From contig JAOSJM010000005.1 of assembly GCA_027494165.1 (NCBI GenBank), positions 1,364,001 to 1,428,000 of the forward strand: 64,000 nucleotides of DNA, in the 5' to 3' direction. The translations under genes and the position numbers were made by a program. The notes under the pieces are model-generated. The model ran no database searches and had not been told where the DNA came from. It saw only the letters and a program-made list of their open reading frames with translations. This document shows positions 48,531 to 58,960 of this stretch, in pieces; the stretch's first letter is position 1, and each line of letters begins with the position of its first letter. This DNA is from Acidimicrobiia bacterium. GTDB taxonomy: Bacteria; Actinomycetota; Acidimicrobiia; IMCC26256; JAOSJM01.

Positions 48531-49377
48531 GGCCTGTGGGCGTCGTCTCCGACCTACCGGTCGCGCCAATGCACCCGTCTGTCGCTCCACGGATGGGGTA
48601 GGCCCGTCAACGGCCCTCGACTCCCTGCGCCCGAGTCACGATCGCCGTTGCCATCAACGTGTCGTCGGCGACGTCGATAGCGCGGCCGGACGGTTCGATC
48701 GAGCGTATCAGCGATCGCCCTGGCGTCGGCGAGCTTCGCCAGCCAGGTTCCCCGACTCGACCGGTAAGGGCCTCAGACTTGTTCAGGGCGCACCTCGGCA
48801 AACCCTGGGGCTCAAGGCCCGTGGCTGCAGCTCCCGAGCAGAGCACCTCGACCCGCGCCGTCTGCTCGCTACGGGACAGCCGTGGCATCCCCTACGACGC
48901 CCGCACGACAACCCGCGGCCAGCACCGGCTCTGGCCCACCTCCCGTTCGACATCCCGTTGGACGTCCCGCTGCGATATCGACCTCCTGCCCCGGGCCTCC
49001 GTTAAGGCATCCATTCATATCCGAAGGGGTGCCCCTTCAACGGCACGTCGGGACGCCACGCCAACCGGTTCGAAGTCGAATACGACTGCTTCCGGACTTG
49101 TTGGCCTGGCTGAAGTCCCTTTCGCCGCCGGAATGAGGAAGTCGGGACTTCGGTCAGATGGCTCACGAACGTTGCGCGGGCAGTTCCCGGAGTCGGCGTG
49201 GACGGCCGCCGGCGTGACCGAAGCGTCCCGGCGTAGGTGTCTCCACTCCTGGCGCGAAGGGGTGATCGGGGGCTTCACGCCTAGAATTCGAGATCCGGTT
49301 GTTCTGCCGGTCTGTGTAACCACCCAGCGTGAAGAGACCCGGCGGTATGTGCTCGTCGCAAGAACAAGGAGGTGGCG
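48531..49377. other. Stretch of the element without a recognisable gene
   Basis: 847 bases. Short open frames exist on both strands (for example 48607-48888 minus) but none has a start signal, length or motif that supports a gene. Probably decayed coding sequence plus the promoter region for the forward genes that follow. Confidence 0.5.
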
Positions 49378-49560
49378 ATGAGCCACGCAGAAGATATCAC
49401 CAACAGCGTCCGCGACCAGATCGCGGAAGACCCCGCTGTCCGGTTGGCGGACGTGCGAGCTCGCCGGGACATCGTCCGGCGACAGGGCTACGTTCCCGGT
49501 GCCCTCCGCTCATATGGCTTGGGGTCGGTCGCGACTGCGCTGTCAATCGTCCCGTTCTGA
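49378..49560 (+). CDS. Small protein of unknown function
   Basis: 60 residues, MSHAEDITNSVRDQIAEDPA, then VRLADVRARRDIVRRQGYVP. The ATG follows AAGGAGGTGGCG, one of the best ribosome sites in the island. The last 20 residues look out of frame, so the real product may have been longer and continued into the following degenerate region. No family recognised. Confidence 0.5.
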   Translation: MSHAEDITNSVRDQIAEDPAVRLADVRARRDIVRRQGYVPGALRSYGLGSVATALSIVPF

Positions 49561-50380
49561 CGGTGACGGCGGAGTCGCGCTCGACCGCCGGTCGCTCCGG
49601 CGCTGGGGCCTGACGGCGACAACGAACCGCCTTCTCGACGTCGAACAGATGCAGGCGTTCCTCGGGCCGGGAGCTGCAAGCTCTACCCGGAAAGCTATCG
49701 TCAAGAAGATTGAAGCGCGGGATTCGTCGAGTTCCACGCGCCGTACCTGGGACGGCGAGGACCCGACTGTCGACCTGGTCATCGCGCTCACCCGCGCGCG
49801 GGCCCGGGCGTGGATCCCGAACCTCGACGCAAATCAAGTGGGACCCGTCCGACCCCGAGAAGCACTGTGAGCTCCTGAACGCCGGCACCCGAGAGCTGCG
49901 CCGGTCCCGCGCTTCTAGGCCATCCGGGCCGTCAAGGCGTGGAACTGCCAGTACTCGAACCCGGCGCTCTCGTCGTTCAACACTCGAAGCACTCGGCCTC
50001 AGGCGATCACGACGCTTCTCTCGCTCGCCGAAGCCGTCGCGACGCTCTTCGAACACGCAGCCACGTCGCTCGCCGTGAACCTCACGCCCGACCCCGCCGG
50101 CGTGTCGGTCCCCATCAAGCTGCTCGTCGGCAAAGGAGATCGTCATCAGCGCCTGTCGGCCTGCCGCGACGGGCGTCACCGCCAGCGATCAAGCACCAGC
50201 GACAAGGTCAAGGCGACCGAACTGCTCGCCGAGGTGTTCTGCGTGCGTACGCCTGCCCCAGCCGGAACGCACGGCGCGGCACTCATCAACAGTCTGCGTG
50301 ACGGCGGCACCGGCGCCGGGCTGCTGGGGTCGGGGGCGGCGGCGAAGCGGCGCGTGCGTACGGAGACGATCATTGTCTGA
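49561..50380 (+). pseudogene. Degenerate forward coding region, product not recognised
   Basis: Scattered in-frame pieces with coding character: RLLDVEQMQAFLG (49630s), AITTLLSLAEAVATLFEHAA (about 50010-50070) running into SVPIKLLVGK, and KVKATELLAEVFCVRTPAPA to ALINSLRDGGTGAGLLGSG near the end. They lie in different frames. Probably one or two element genes; no function is suggested. Confidence 0.4.
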
Positions 50381-50573
50381 CACGGCCTGGTTCCTCGACG
50401 CCGTGACGGCGCGCTTCGAACAGGTCGGCTGCGTGGCGCTTCCGCGTTCTTCACGTCGACCTTCGAGTATGTAGCCGGGCACTTCATCTACGTGTTGTCC
50501 TTCGTCATCGCGATCACGACGATCGGCGCCCGCCTCGTGCGAGTCGCTTTCTCGGATCGCTACGACGATCTGT
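50374..50573 (+). pseudogene. Small single-helix membrane protein, frameshifted
   Basis: TTG start overlapping the previous frame: SDTAWFLDAVTARFEQVG, then after one or two frame changes near 50440 FFTSTFEYVAGHFIYVL, SFVIAITTIGARLVRVAF and DRYDDL. One membrane helix. Small plasmid membrane proteins of this layout are common; no family named. Confidence 0.5.
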
Positions 50574-51419
50574 AGTCGGTGCACGTGATGGAAGCGGTTG
50601 CGACCCGCCGATCCGCGATATCGCCACATCACTGTAGCACGGGTCCCTGTGTATGTGGTTCACGATGGTCCGCCGGCACGGCGCGGTTCCGGCGATGGGC
50701 CTCGGATGCGCCTCGTCGCCTACATCCGATGATCGTGCGAAGACTGGTGGCGCCGCATGCGGCGAATGGCTGGAAGCCGGGGCGCCTGACGCGACGGTTG
50801 CGAAGGCAGGTGCGCGATGATCGCTCGCGGAACTGCTGCGAGCACGGGCGCTATGTAGGGTCCGACGCTCGCCGTCGGGATCTGGCACCGCGGTCCGGCC
50901 TGCTCACGCTTGCGGTGAACAGGTCGGGCCCGCAAGGACCGGCAGCGGAGCTATTCCCCCGACGCGTTCGCGACCGTGACCGAATCCAGGGTACCGTTCA
51001 TCGTCCGTCGCCACCTGACCTGAACGGCAGCGAACAGACGATCGCCCAGCCTGAGCGCTATCCATGCGCGTTGAACCAGCATGCGGCCCGGCTTGCGTGT
51101 CGAGCGCCTCGCGTCCCGGTCGCGCGTACGCACAGCTCGTCGGTGCAACACGACGTGTCGCCGGTGCCGGAGATCACGCTGGCGTGGGACCTCGATCCGC
51201 TCCCGGCCGACGGCCCGATGCAACGTCCGAGACGTCCACCTTCGCAGCTCGACGGTGTCGACGATGCGTTCCTACGTGAAGTCGGCGATCACCTGCGGTG
51301 TTGCCCACATCGCGGCGTACCAGGTCGGCGGATTGGGGCGGGGTGCCGGCACCCGCACTGGCCGCCTCGCCCGTATCGGCAGCTCCTCGCGACACCAGCG
51401 AGACTTGCGACAGTAGAGT
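50574..51419. other. Stretch of the element without a recognisable gene
   Basis: 846 bases. A reverse-strand frame has short protein-like stretches (WYAAMWATPQVIADF, ELRRWTSRTLHRAVG, near 51320-51200), hinting at a decayed gene in that direction. No family can be assigned. Confidence 0.4.
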
Positions 51420-52000
51420 CCATCACCGACTGGGCCGAACGTGGATCGCGACCGTACGAGACGGGAACCCGGACCCCGAAGCGATCTGGCTTTGCGCGTA
51501 TCGCGTCGATGAACCAGACCGCAGTCCGCAAGCTCGGCGCCGACCACGAACAGACCCTCGGATGCTCGGCCGACGACATCGTCGGCGACGTGATCGCGGA
51601 CCTGTACGAAGGCAAAAGGTGAGATCCCCGCCGAGATGGCAGACCGGCTGCGACCGTACCTGCGCGGCATCGTCGCCAACTACGCGAATGCGCGAATCCG
51701 CTAGCGCATCACCGAAACGTCCGCCGGAGCACGAAACCTCGCTCGAACTCACCGATGTGGCCACCGACGTCGAGACCATCGTGCTCGCTGAACAGGCCCA
51801 AGCGAAGATGCACCTCTGACTGAACTAGAGCGCTACGTGGTGATCAAGAAAACGTCATCAACGGCCGGCTGGTCAAGGACGTCGCCGACGAGCTGCAGTG
51901 CGAGCCGCAGAACATCTCCCAGCTCCGAAAAGCCGGCGCTGCGGAGCTTTCCCGGAAGGTGCTTTCGCAACCACGACCATCATCGAACGACCGCCGTTGA
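51420..52000 (+). pseudogene. Sigma-70-like factor remnant
   Basis: Pieces in order: NPDPEAIWLCAYR, MNQTAVRKLGADHEQT, SADDIVGDVIADLYEGK, AEMADRLRPYLRGIVANYA, LTDVATDVETIVLAE, then LTELERYVVIKK followed in another frame by VINGRLVKDVADELQCEPQ and NISQLRKAGAAEL. The last part is a convincing region-4-type HTH. At least three frame changes. Sigma-like genes of this layout occur beside ImmA/IrrE-type genes in actinobacterial elements, as here. Confidence 0.55.
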
Positions 52001-52686
52001 CCAAGCAACGAGGGAGAGTGAGGAACCCGCAGACGAACGCGACCCCCGACGACCACGTACTCGACTTCGTTGACCGTTACCTCGCCTACCACCGGCGTCC
52101 ATGACGAACCGGACATCGGCCTGCTTGACGAATCTGACAGCGCCGCAGCTTGCCGACAACTCCCGAGCGCTCGAGCTGCTCGACGAACCCGAGCCGTACC
52201 AATGCCGCCCATCGAGGAAGACCCGGTCGCCAAGCGCTTCGGCTTTGATCGCACGGAGCCGACCATCACGATCTCCACCGCGGCGCTGAGGGAGGCCGCG
52301 AGCAGTGCAGGCGTGCCGTTCAGCGAACTCCCGCGCAGCGCCTCACCACAGGCGGACGACCGGCGCGACCGGCAGAACTGCTGCGCCTGACGAACACGCC
52401 GACCGTCAATGTCGAACGGGATCTCGCCGCACGGTTCGCTGCGATCCTGCGCACGACGGTCGGTGCGCTCGAGGCGGCCGGGTCGGGCCGCGCCACGCCC
52501 ACCCTCGACGACTACCTGGCACTCGAAGAAGCCCAGACGCTCATCGAAGAACTCGCGGCCGAGCTTCGGCATCTCGTTCGAGACCATCGAGGCCGCTCGC
52601 GAACTCGTTGGCGCAGCCGCGTTCCGCAACTACACCAACGACGCGTGGCGTGAAGCGCTGGTTCGCCCTCGAACAGATCCGCGATG
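51998..52686 (+). pseudogene. One or two hypothetical proteins between the sigma-like and ImmA-like genes
   Basis: A TTG start (overlapping the sigma-like stop) gives TKQRGRVRNPQTNATPDDHV and LDFVDRYLAYHR, then shifted GVHDEPDIGLL, LTAPQLADNSRALELLDE and DPVAKRFGFDRTEPTITIS. From 52387 a second piece reads NVERDLAARFAAILRTTVGA and LDDYLALEEAQTLIEELAAE, then FRNYTNDAWREALVR. The end overlaps the next ATG (ATGA), so these were an operon. Functions unknown. Confidence 0.45.
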
Positions 52687-53684
52687 AGCAGCGTCGATAG
52701 CGTCGCCGCCCGGATCGTCGCGGAAGGTCGACCGCGCGATTCGCGAACGTATTGCGCGATCCGCTCGCGGCCGCCCGCGACGACTTCCCACTGTGTGCTC
52801 GTCGAGCCTCGAACCTGAACGAGCAGCGGTCACGGCGGCAGGCTGCGACGGCTTCTCGTTCCTTGGACGCAACCACCATCTACTACCGGCTAACGTTCAG
52901 CGACCGGCAGAACTTCACCGTGGCACACGAACTGGCCCACCAACTCGTCGAGAACGACGACAAGGCGATCGACTGGATCACGCTAGCCAGCCGGGCGCAC
53001 CGAAGCTCGAAGAGGTCTGCGAAGCCGTCGCTGGCCGGCTACTGATCCCCGACGACATCGTTACCGCCATCGGAACACCGCCTACCGCCCGTGGCCTCGC
53101 TGCGATCTTCAAAGCACGAACGCATCGCGTTCCGCCTGCGCAGTACGCATCGCTCAACAGAGGCCTGCGAAGGCTTTCGTCGCGATCATCGACGTCCGCA
53201 CACAGCACGTCTACTTCGCAGCCCGCCACGACGACACCCGACCGTACGCCTGGCAGGGAACCCGGTCCCGGACACACATAACGTCCGCTACGTCGAAGAC
53301 GGCCAGCAACGTCACGTCGAAAGCTGGTGGCCGTACCCGAACGGCGACCGAGTCCGCTTCTACATGAGCATACGCGAACGCGACTGGACCTTCCGCCATC
53401 TTCGCCGCCAACGACCTTTGGCAGACGATCACGTTCCACCCCCCCCGAGCAACGCCAACGCGACACACGACCCGGAACTCACGCACCGATGTCCCGACTG
53501 CGGATTCGACGGGACCTTCCCGCGGGTACCCGTGCACCGACTGCCGAACGCCCTACTGCCCGCGGTGCAAACGCTGTGAATGCGATCGGCGTAGCGAACG
53601 CTCGAAGGTGTGCATCTCGTGCGGGTTGGTCAAGGCGAAGCATCTCTTCGACGAGGACAGAATCTGCGTCGACTGCCAAACATG
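52684..53684 (+). pseudogene. ImmA/IrrE-type metallopeptidase with C-terminal zinc ribbons, frameshifted
   Basis: ATG start MSSVDSVAARIVAE, later YYRLTFSDRQNFTVAHELAH with the zinc motif HELAH, then LEEVCEAVAGRLLIPDDIV, WWPYPNGDRVRFYMSIRERD, and a Cys-rich end CPDCGFDGTF, YPCTDCRTPYCPRCKRCECD, SKVCISCGLVKAKHLFDED, ICVDCQT. Five or more breaks. ImmA-type peptidases cleave repressors to induce mobile elements. The long Cys-rich tail is unusual for the family. Confidence 0.65.
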
Positions 53685-53986
53685 AAGCGCTTCCTGTCCG
53701 GAACGCAGCGTCGGCCGTCACGTCGGCCGTCAGTCTCGGCGCACACTGAGCCCGTGGACAAGAACGCCGTAGCGGCGCAGGCCGGGCCTAGAGAACGTCC
53801 CCGAACGCTGGGTGAGTGACCGGTGCGAAGCATTCGCCGCGCAGCCCGTGCTCTAGCGGAGCTCTTCGGCGCCGTTGAGAGTAGGGGAAGGGCCTCAGGA
53901 AGACGGCGGTTGCGCCGCGCTGTCTGGAATGACATTTGCGTCATTTAGCGCGGGGTTGCTAGTAGGGCGCGTGGGTCGCGTTCGGA
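53685..53986. other. Gap in the element, nothing recognised
   Basis: 302 bases with no supported gene. It contains a 12-base direct repeat (cgtcggccgtca, twice, about 53706-53730). Confidence 0.5.
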
Positions 53987-55029
53987 CTAGTCCAGGGTGG
54001 TTGGGTCGAAGCGGACCTTCTGAACGTCAAGTGCCTCCAGACCGTCTGCCCCCTCGGTTCGGAGCCAGTCGGACTGGCCTCGCCACATCGGTTCGAGGAT
54101 GCGAATGACGTCGGGAGTCAGCCGATCCCCGGCGAGAACCCGCACGACCGCGGGCGAGGTCGCCCAGCGCGAAGTGCCCAGAGCCGTGCTTCGGCGTTCG
54201 TGTCGGCTGCATCGAGCAGGCAGCCACCTTCCGATGTCGCTGCAGGAGCTGTGCAGCGACCGCAGCCCGTCGTTCATCCGGTTCCGCCATCCAACCGATG
54301 AGCGTGGGGGCGAGGTCGTCGGGGAGGTCCTCGATCGCAGTGATCGCGCGTGAAGCGCGATGAAGAGGATCGTCGTCGACGGTGATGGGCAGCAGGAGGT
54401 GAGGGGAGGGCGCGGCACCTTGGCCGAGCCCCCAGGCGCTCGCAGAGCGGACCTCGACAGCCAGATCACGGTTGGAGGCGACGGTCGCGAGTGCGGTGGC
54501 AGCTTCCTCGGTCGGGATCTCCGGAGAGCACGAACACGGCCTCCATGTGCTGCTCGGCCGCGCCCTCGGGGTCCGCCGCGAGCTCCTGGAGCTGGTCGGT
54601 CCATGCCTCGGGCTGCAGGCGAGCCAGGCTGCCGTAAGCCTCGACTCGAACCCCGCCAGTCCTCCTCCGGGTGCTCGGTGGTGCGAGCGAGGCGTGGCGC
54701 GAGGTCGACTCGATTGGTCGCGCCAACCGCCTTGATCGCGGCGTACCGATCAACAGCGTCGGGCAAGCGTCGAGATCCGAGGCGAGATCCCAGAGTTCCT
54801 GGGCAGCCCAGCTCGAAGCAGCGGCGACCACCCCGGCGACGATGGATTCTTCGCCCAGGATGGAGTCGCCAGGATCGAGGTAGGTGTAGCGGGGCTCGGG
54901 CCAGTTCCTCCACTGCCAGTACCCTCGTCGTTCGCCCGTCCTCCCACTCGCAGACGATCCGGCCTTCGTCATCGACGCCACGAAACCATCGGGAACCTCC
55001 GGAACCCACGCCGGCCACGTGAGGGTCAC
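53987..55029 (-). pseudogene. HEAT-repeat-like protein, frameshifted
   Basis: A GTG start (VTLTWPAWVPEVPDGFVASM) is followed by pieces in several frames: DEGRIVCEWEDGRTTRVLAV, YTYLDPGDSILGEESIVAGV, SSWAAQELWDLASDLDACPT, DAVDRYAAIKAVGATNRVD, then VRVEAYGSLARLQPEAWTDQ and PLHRASRAITAIED-like helices, ending LEALDVQKVRFDPTTLD. The repeated two-helix Ala/Leu pattern fits HEAT/armadillo repeats. At least five breaks. Function unknown; downstream of the XRE gene on the same strand. Confidence 0.5.
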
Positions 55030-55697
55030 CCGACCCTTCGGACGCCGCTCGGAGCGGAGCGCTTGCACCGCCGACCGAAGCGGTGGAGCGCGCGGTGGTG
55101 AAGGAGGTGGGGCGATCCTGCGTAGGCAGGGAAGACTGACAGGTCGGCTCAAGAAGGCGTACCAGTCGTCAGGACGCATCCCCCGGCATGCCACTTCCCG
55201 TCCGGGGGTGTCGGAGGAGAGGATGATTCCCAGCTTGACTTGGCCTGCGATCTCGACGCGACGTCCGCACCCGGGACGCACGCCAGGTCGGGGCCTGAGT
55301 CGCTTGACCTTCGTCTGCCAGACCTTGCTGGCTGCGGCATAGCTCCAGCTCGATCGGCGTGGCCGTGTTGGATCCCGGAGGTTGCGGGCAACCGCAGCGG
55401 GTGCCGACCGCCCCATCGACACGAACCGAGCGAAGTCGGCGTCCTCCCCTGAACCCCATCAGCCCTGGTCCCCGGAACAGAGTGGACGGCGGGATCTGGA
55501 GGGCCTCGGCCAGCCGGAGGATGCTGTCCAGCCCAACGTTGCGGGAGGCCTCGCTCGAGACTGCTCACGTACGTGCGGTGCAGCCCCGCCTTGTCCGCCA
55601 GATGCTCCTGCGAGAGCCCTGCGGCGAGACGGAGTGCACGAACCCTGCGGCCGGGCCAGTCGGCCGTCAGCGTTACATTGTCACTGCCTCCGGTCAT
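55030..55697 (-). pseudogene. XRE-family transcriptional regulator with uncharacterised C-terminal domain, frameshifted
   Basis: The ATG at 55697 gives DNVTLTADWPGRRVRALRLA, then AGLSQEHLADKAGLHRTYVS and SLERG, a standard Cro/C1 HTH. After one frame change near 55545 it continues VGLDSILRLAEALQIPPST and LF. The rest (EIAGQVKLGIILSSDTP, GMRPDDWYAFLSR in different frames) may be a second domain. It is divergent from the methylase gene with only about 50 bases between, so it may control it. Confidence 0.65.
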
Positions 55698-55745
55698 GAT
55701 GCCGGTGGGCAGGGTGCGACGCTGCACACTTTGGGGCTGCAGACG

Positions 55746-57491
55746 ATGAGTAACATGACCGACATGCCACCGACCGCATGCCAACGCTCCCCGAAGCCAT
55801 CGAGGTGCGGCGAAGCGATTCCTGTCTACATGGCGCACGCGCATTCTCACGAAGGTCCTGGCCCGGGATCCCCCTCATCGAAGCGTTCACGGCGCCTGGC
55901 GATGCCGTGCCGTGATCCGTTCGCCGGGTCAGCATGACCGGAGTGGCAGCCTCGCCCTGGGCGTCGAGCCCGGCTGTTCGACGTCTCCGTGCTCGGACGA
56001 CACATCGGCCGCAACTACACCAACCTGGTGAACCCCGAACTCCTTCGGAAGTGGGCCACTAGGAGGTCGCCGAGGAGGTGGTCGAGCGGCTGGGCCGCGT
56101 CTATGCGGTCAGATGCGATGGGTGCGACGGGGGGGCGCAGCTCGCCAAGACCGTCTGGAGCGTCGTGATGGAGTGCGGCGCTTGCACCGCACGGTGAACT
56201 TCTACCGAGCGCTGGAGGCCGCCGACTTCCAGAAGCCGAAGATGAGGTGCCTCACTGCGAGGCGCCCCTTCAGCAGCTGGAACCGTGCATCGGCGAGGAC
56301 CCGGTACTCGATTCGATCTCGTGCGACTGCTCCTGCACGCAACGCAGCAGCCCTGGACGGCTCCGCTCATGCCCGTGGATGCTGCAGGCCGGAGGGCCTG
56401 ATCAGCCGATCGAGCCCACTCGGCAGATGTGTACCTGGCGTCCGCTCTTGGTCGACACGGCCGACCTCCACCGCCACCTTCTACTCGCAGCGGAACCTGG
56501 CCGTCCTTGCTGTGCTCCACGGTGCGATCGCGCGGATCGAGGACCCGGCTCTGCGCTCGAAGCTGCTCTTCGCCTTCCGGCCATCCTCACCCGTGCGAGC
56601 AAGCGTTACCAGTGGTGCGCCAGCGACTGCTCACTCGCGGCCAACGCCAACTACTACGTGGCGCCGGTTTTTCTACGAGTGGAACGTGCTCGATCTCTTC
56701 GCCCGGAAGGTCGAGGCGGCTATCAAGTCTGACGAGTGGATTGCGCACCAGCGAGGTGCTGGGACGCTCTTCGACAGCACCGACGGCATCGACGTCGCCT
56801 ACGACCTGGCAAGCGCCGACGCCCTCCCGCTACCCGACGGCTCTGTCGACTACGTGTTCACCGACCCGCCGTTCGGATCGAACATCTTCTACTCAGACAT
56901 GAGCCTCTTTCAGGGAGGCGTGGCTGGGCGAGACGACGGACCCGGCGGCGGAGGCGGTGGTCGATCGCGCCGATACCGGGTCAGCGAGAGGACCGCCGAC
57001 CGTTACGAACGGCTGCTGACCGACGCTCTGCGGGAGTGCCGCGCGTCGTGAAGCCCGATGGACTGATCACCATGGTTTTCGGCAACAGTTCGGGTGAGGT
57101 CTGGCAGCTCGTGCAGCGCGATCGAGGCTGCTGGCCCGGAGGTGATCCCCGAGTACATAGCGACGCTTGACAAGGGGCAGCGCTCCGTGAAGGGCCTGGC
57201 GTCCGGGTTTGAGAACTCGGCGACCCTCGACCTCGTGCTCACACTGAGGTGCGCGGAAGCTGGAGCGACCCGAGGATTGTCCCCGACGGCGATGCGATCC
57301 GCGGAGTCGTTCAGCGCATGCTCGACGATGATTCGCAGCGCACGCCGAGCCACCTCTACCTAGAACTCCTTCGCCACGGTTTCCGCCACTGTTGGGACCT
57401 CAGCAATCTCGATCTGAGCGCCGTCACCGACCTCCTTCGACAGGCAGAGATCGAGATCGACCGGCGCAGCGCTCGACTGGCGACCGCGTAG
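55746..57491 (+). pseudogene. DNA methyltransferase (N6/N4 type) with zinc-finger insert, frameshifted
   Basis: Motif I is DPFAGSGMTGVAA (spanning about 55915-55950 with frame changes), preceded by GIPLIEAFTAPGDAV. Then LFDVSVLGRHIGRNYTNLVN, a four-Cys segment (RCDGCDGGAQLAKTVWS to VMECGACT) and CPHCEAPL. The catalytic motif is VDYVFTDPPFGSNIFYSDMS. Later VVKPDGLITMVFGNSSGEVW, DKGQRSVKGLASGFENSATL and YLELLRHGFRHCWDLSNLDL to the stop. About 575 residues if repaired; eight or so breaks. Homologues of this layout occur in defence islands. ATG at 55746 or 55755. Confidence 0.7.
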
Positions 57492-57533
57492 GCGGCACCG
57501 TTGATGGAGCAGGGCATGACAACCGGTACTCAC

Positions 57534-58425
57534 AATGCGGTGCCCGGCAGCGCAGTGTTCGTCGTCCACGGTCCGGAACGAAGCCCTTCGTCGGTCGATG
57601 TTCGACTTCCTGCGGGCCATCGGTCTGCAGCCCATTGAATGGACGCAAGCTGTCGCGCTGACTGGGAAGGGATCGCCATACATCGGTGAGGTGCTTGATG
57701 CCGCCTTCAACGAGGCGTCGGCTGTGGTCGTCTTGATGACGCCGGACGAGGTTGCCTACCTGCAGCCGCAGTACGGACACGGTGACGATGATCCCGAGAT
57801 CCAACCAGCGCCGCAGGCACGGCCGAACGTGCTCTTCGAGGCAGGCATGGCCTTGGGACGCGACCAAGAGAGGACGATCCTCGTGGAGGTAGGCGACGTG
57901 CGCCCGTTCAGTGACGTGGGTGGTCGGCACGTCGTCCGATTGGGCAACACCGTCGCCACCCGCCAGGCGCTCGCCACGCGACTACAGACAGCGGGCTGTG
58001 CGGTCGACCTCAGCGGGCAGGACTGGCACAGCGTCGGTGACTTCACGCCTCCTCCAGCGCCGGGCGGCGGACTGCCTCTTGGTCGGCGAGTGCCATCGGC
58101 CCCAGTCTCGAGGAAGCCGATCGACTTCGACCTTCGCTACATCAACAAGGGTGGGAACCGGATCGACAAACTTACGGTGGTCAACCTAGGGAGCGAGACG
58201 GCCTTTGACGTAGCGCTCTCAGTTCCCAAGGGCGCGGCGTTGAGTCGTACTGAAGACGCGGTCATCGACAAGATCCCGCCAGGAAAGTCAGTCACGATCG
58301 ATGTCCTCAGCTCCCTACGAATGATGGGCGCGAAGAAGTCGGCAGCCTTCGACGTGACCATCACCGCGAAGACCGAGTCGGGGGACGTCGTGTCCCAAGA
58401 TGTGTTCATCGACTTGAACGGATGA
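57534..58425 (+). CDS. TIR-like nucleotide-binding effector fused to a beta-sandwich domain (one frameshift)
   Basis: Starts RLPGSAVFVVHG, then one extra base (57571-57575) and RNEALRRSMFDFLRAIGLQP, AVVVLMTPDEVAYLQPQYG, ARPNVLFEAGMALGRDQERT and RHVVRLGNTVATRQALATRL. VFVVHGRN and NVLFEAGMALG (with the likely catalytic Glu) define the TIR-like CAP12/TIR_2 family, which degrades NAD in several anti-phage systems. After a Pro-rich linker, residues about 185-296 look like an Ig-type beta sandwich (VVNLGSETAFDVALSVPKG, AAFDVTITAKTESGDVVSQD). It lies 42 bases after the methylase. The single break may be an error, so the gene may be intact. Confidence 0.75.
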
Positions 58426-58428
58426 GCA

Positions 58429-58897
58429 ATGGGTGAGGACATCAGCATCCCGGTGCAACTCCCACTCGACAGCGACGGCTTCCTCCGACGCGAAGTGCCC
58501 GAACTGCGAGCAGGAGTTCAAGTGGTACCACCACCAGGAAGACGATCCCGACGCTGAGCGCGTTGATCAGTGCCACTGCCCAAGGTGCGGCGTAGCCGCC
58601 GCGCCCGACTCGTGGTGGACCCCAGACCAACTCGCGTACATGCAGAGCGCGGCCGCTCCCGAGATCGAGCGAGCCATCGGCGACGCATTGCGGGACGCGT
58701 TCCGCGGCGTCAAGGGCGTCAAGGTGAGCCCGAATCGCAACCTCCGGCTCGACGTCGACAATCCGGGCCAACTGACGGAGCCAGACGACATGGTGATCGT
58801 TGAGCCGCCGTGCCACCCGAACGAACCGCTGAAGGTGCCTGACGAGGCGACCTCGCAGGTCCACTGCCTCGTTTGCGGAGCGGCCTTCGCCGCCTGA
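58429..58897 (+). CDS. Zinc-ribbon protein of a common actinobacterial hypothetical family (one frameshift)
   Basis: ATG 3 bases after the TIR-like stop: MGEDISIPVQLPLDSDGFLR. One extra base near 58493 separates this from CPNCEQEFKWYHHQEDDPDA, CHCPRCGVAAAPDSWW, EIERAIGDALRDAFRG, MVIVEPPCHPNEPLKVPDEA and VHCLVCGAAFAA. Three Cys pairs suggest two zinc sites. About 155 residues. The family is recognisable from its DGFLRRECPNCEQEFKW-type start but has no known function. The spacing implies an operon with the TIR-like gene. Confidence 0.7.
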
Positions 58898-58960
58898 TCC
58901 GGGATCCCCGACCCCTGCGCTGCGGGCCGAGCCTCACGGGGCAGTTGCGGTTCCTGCGTT

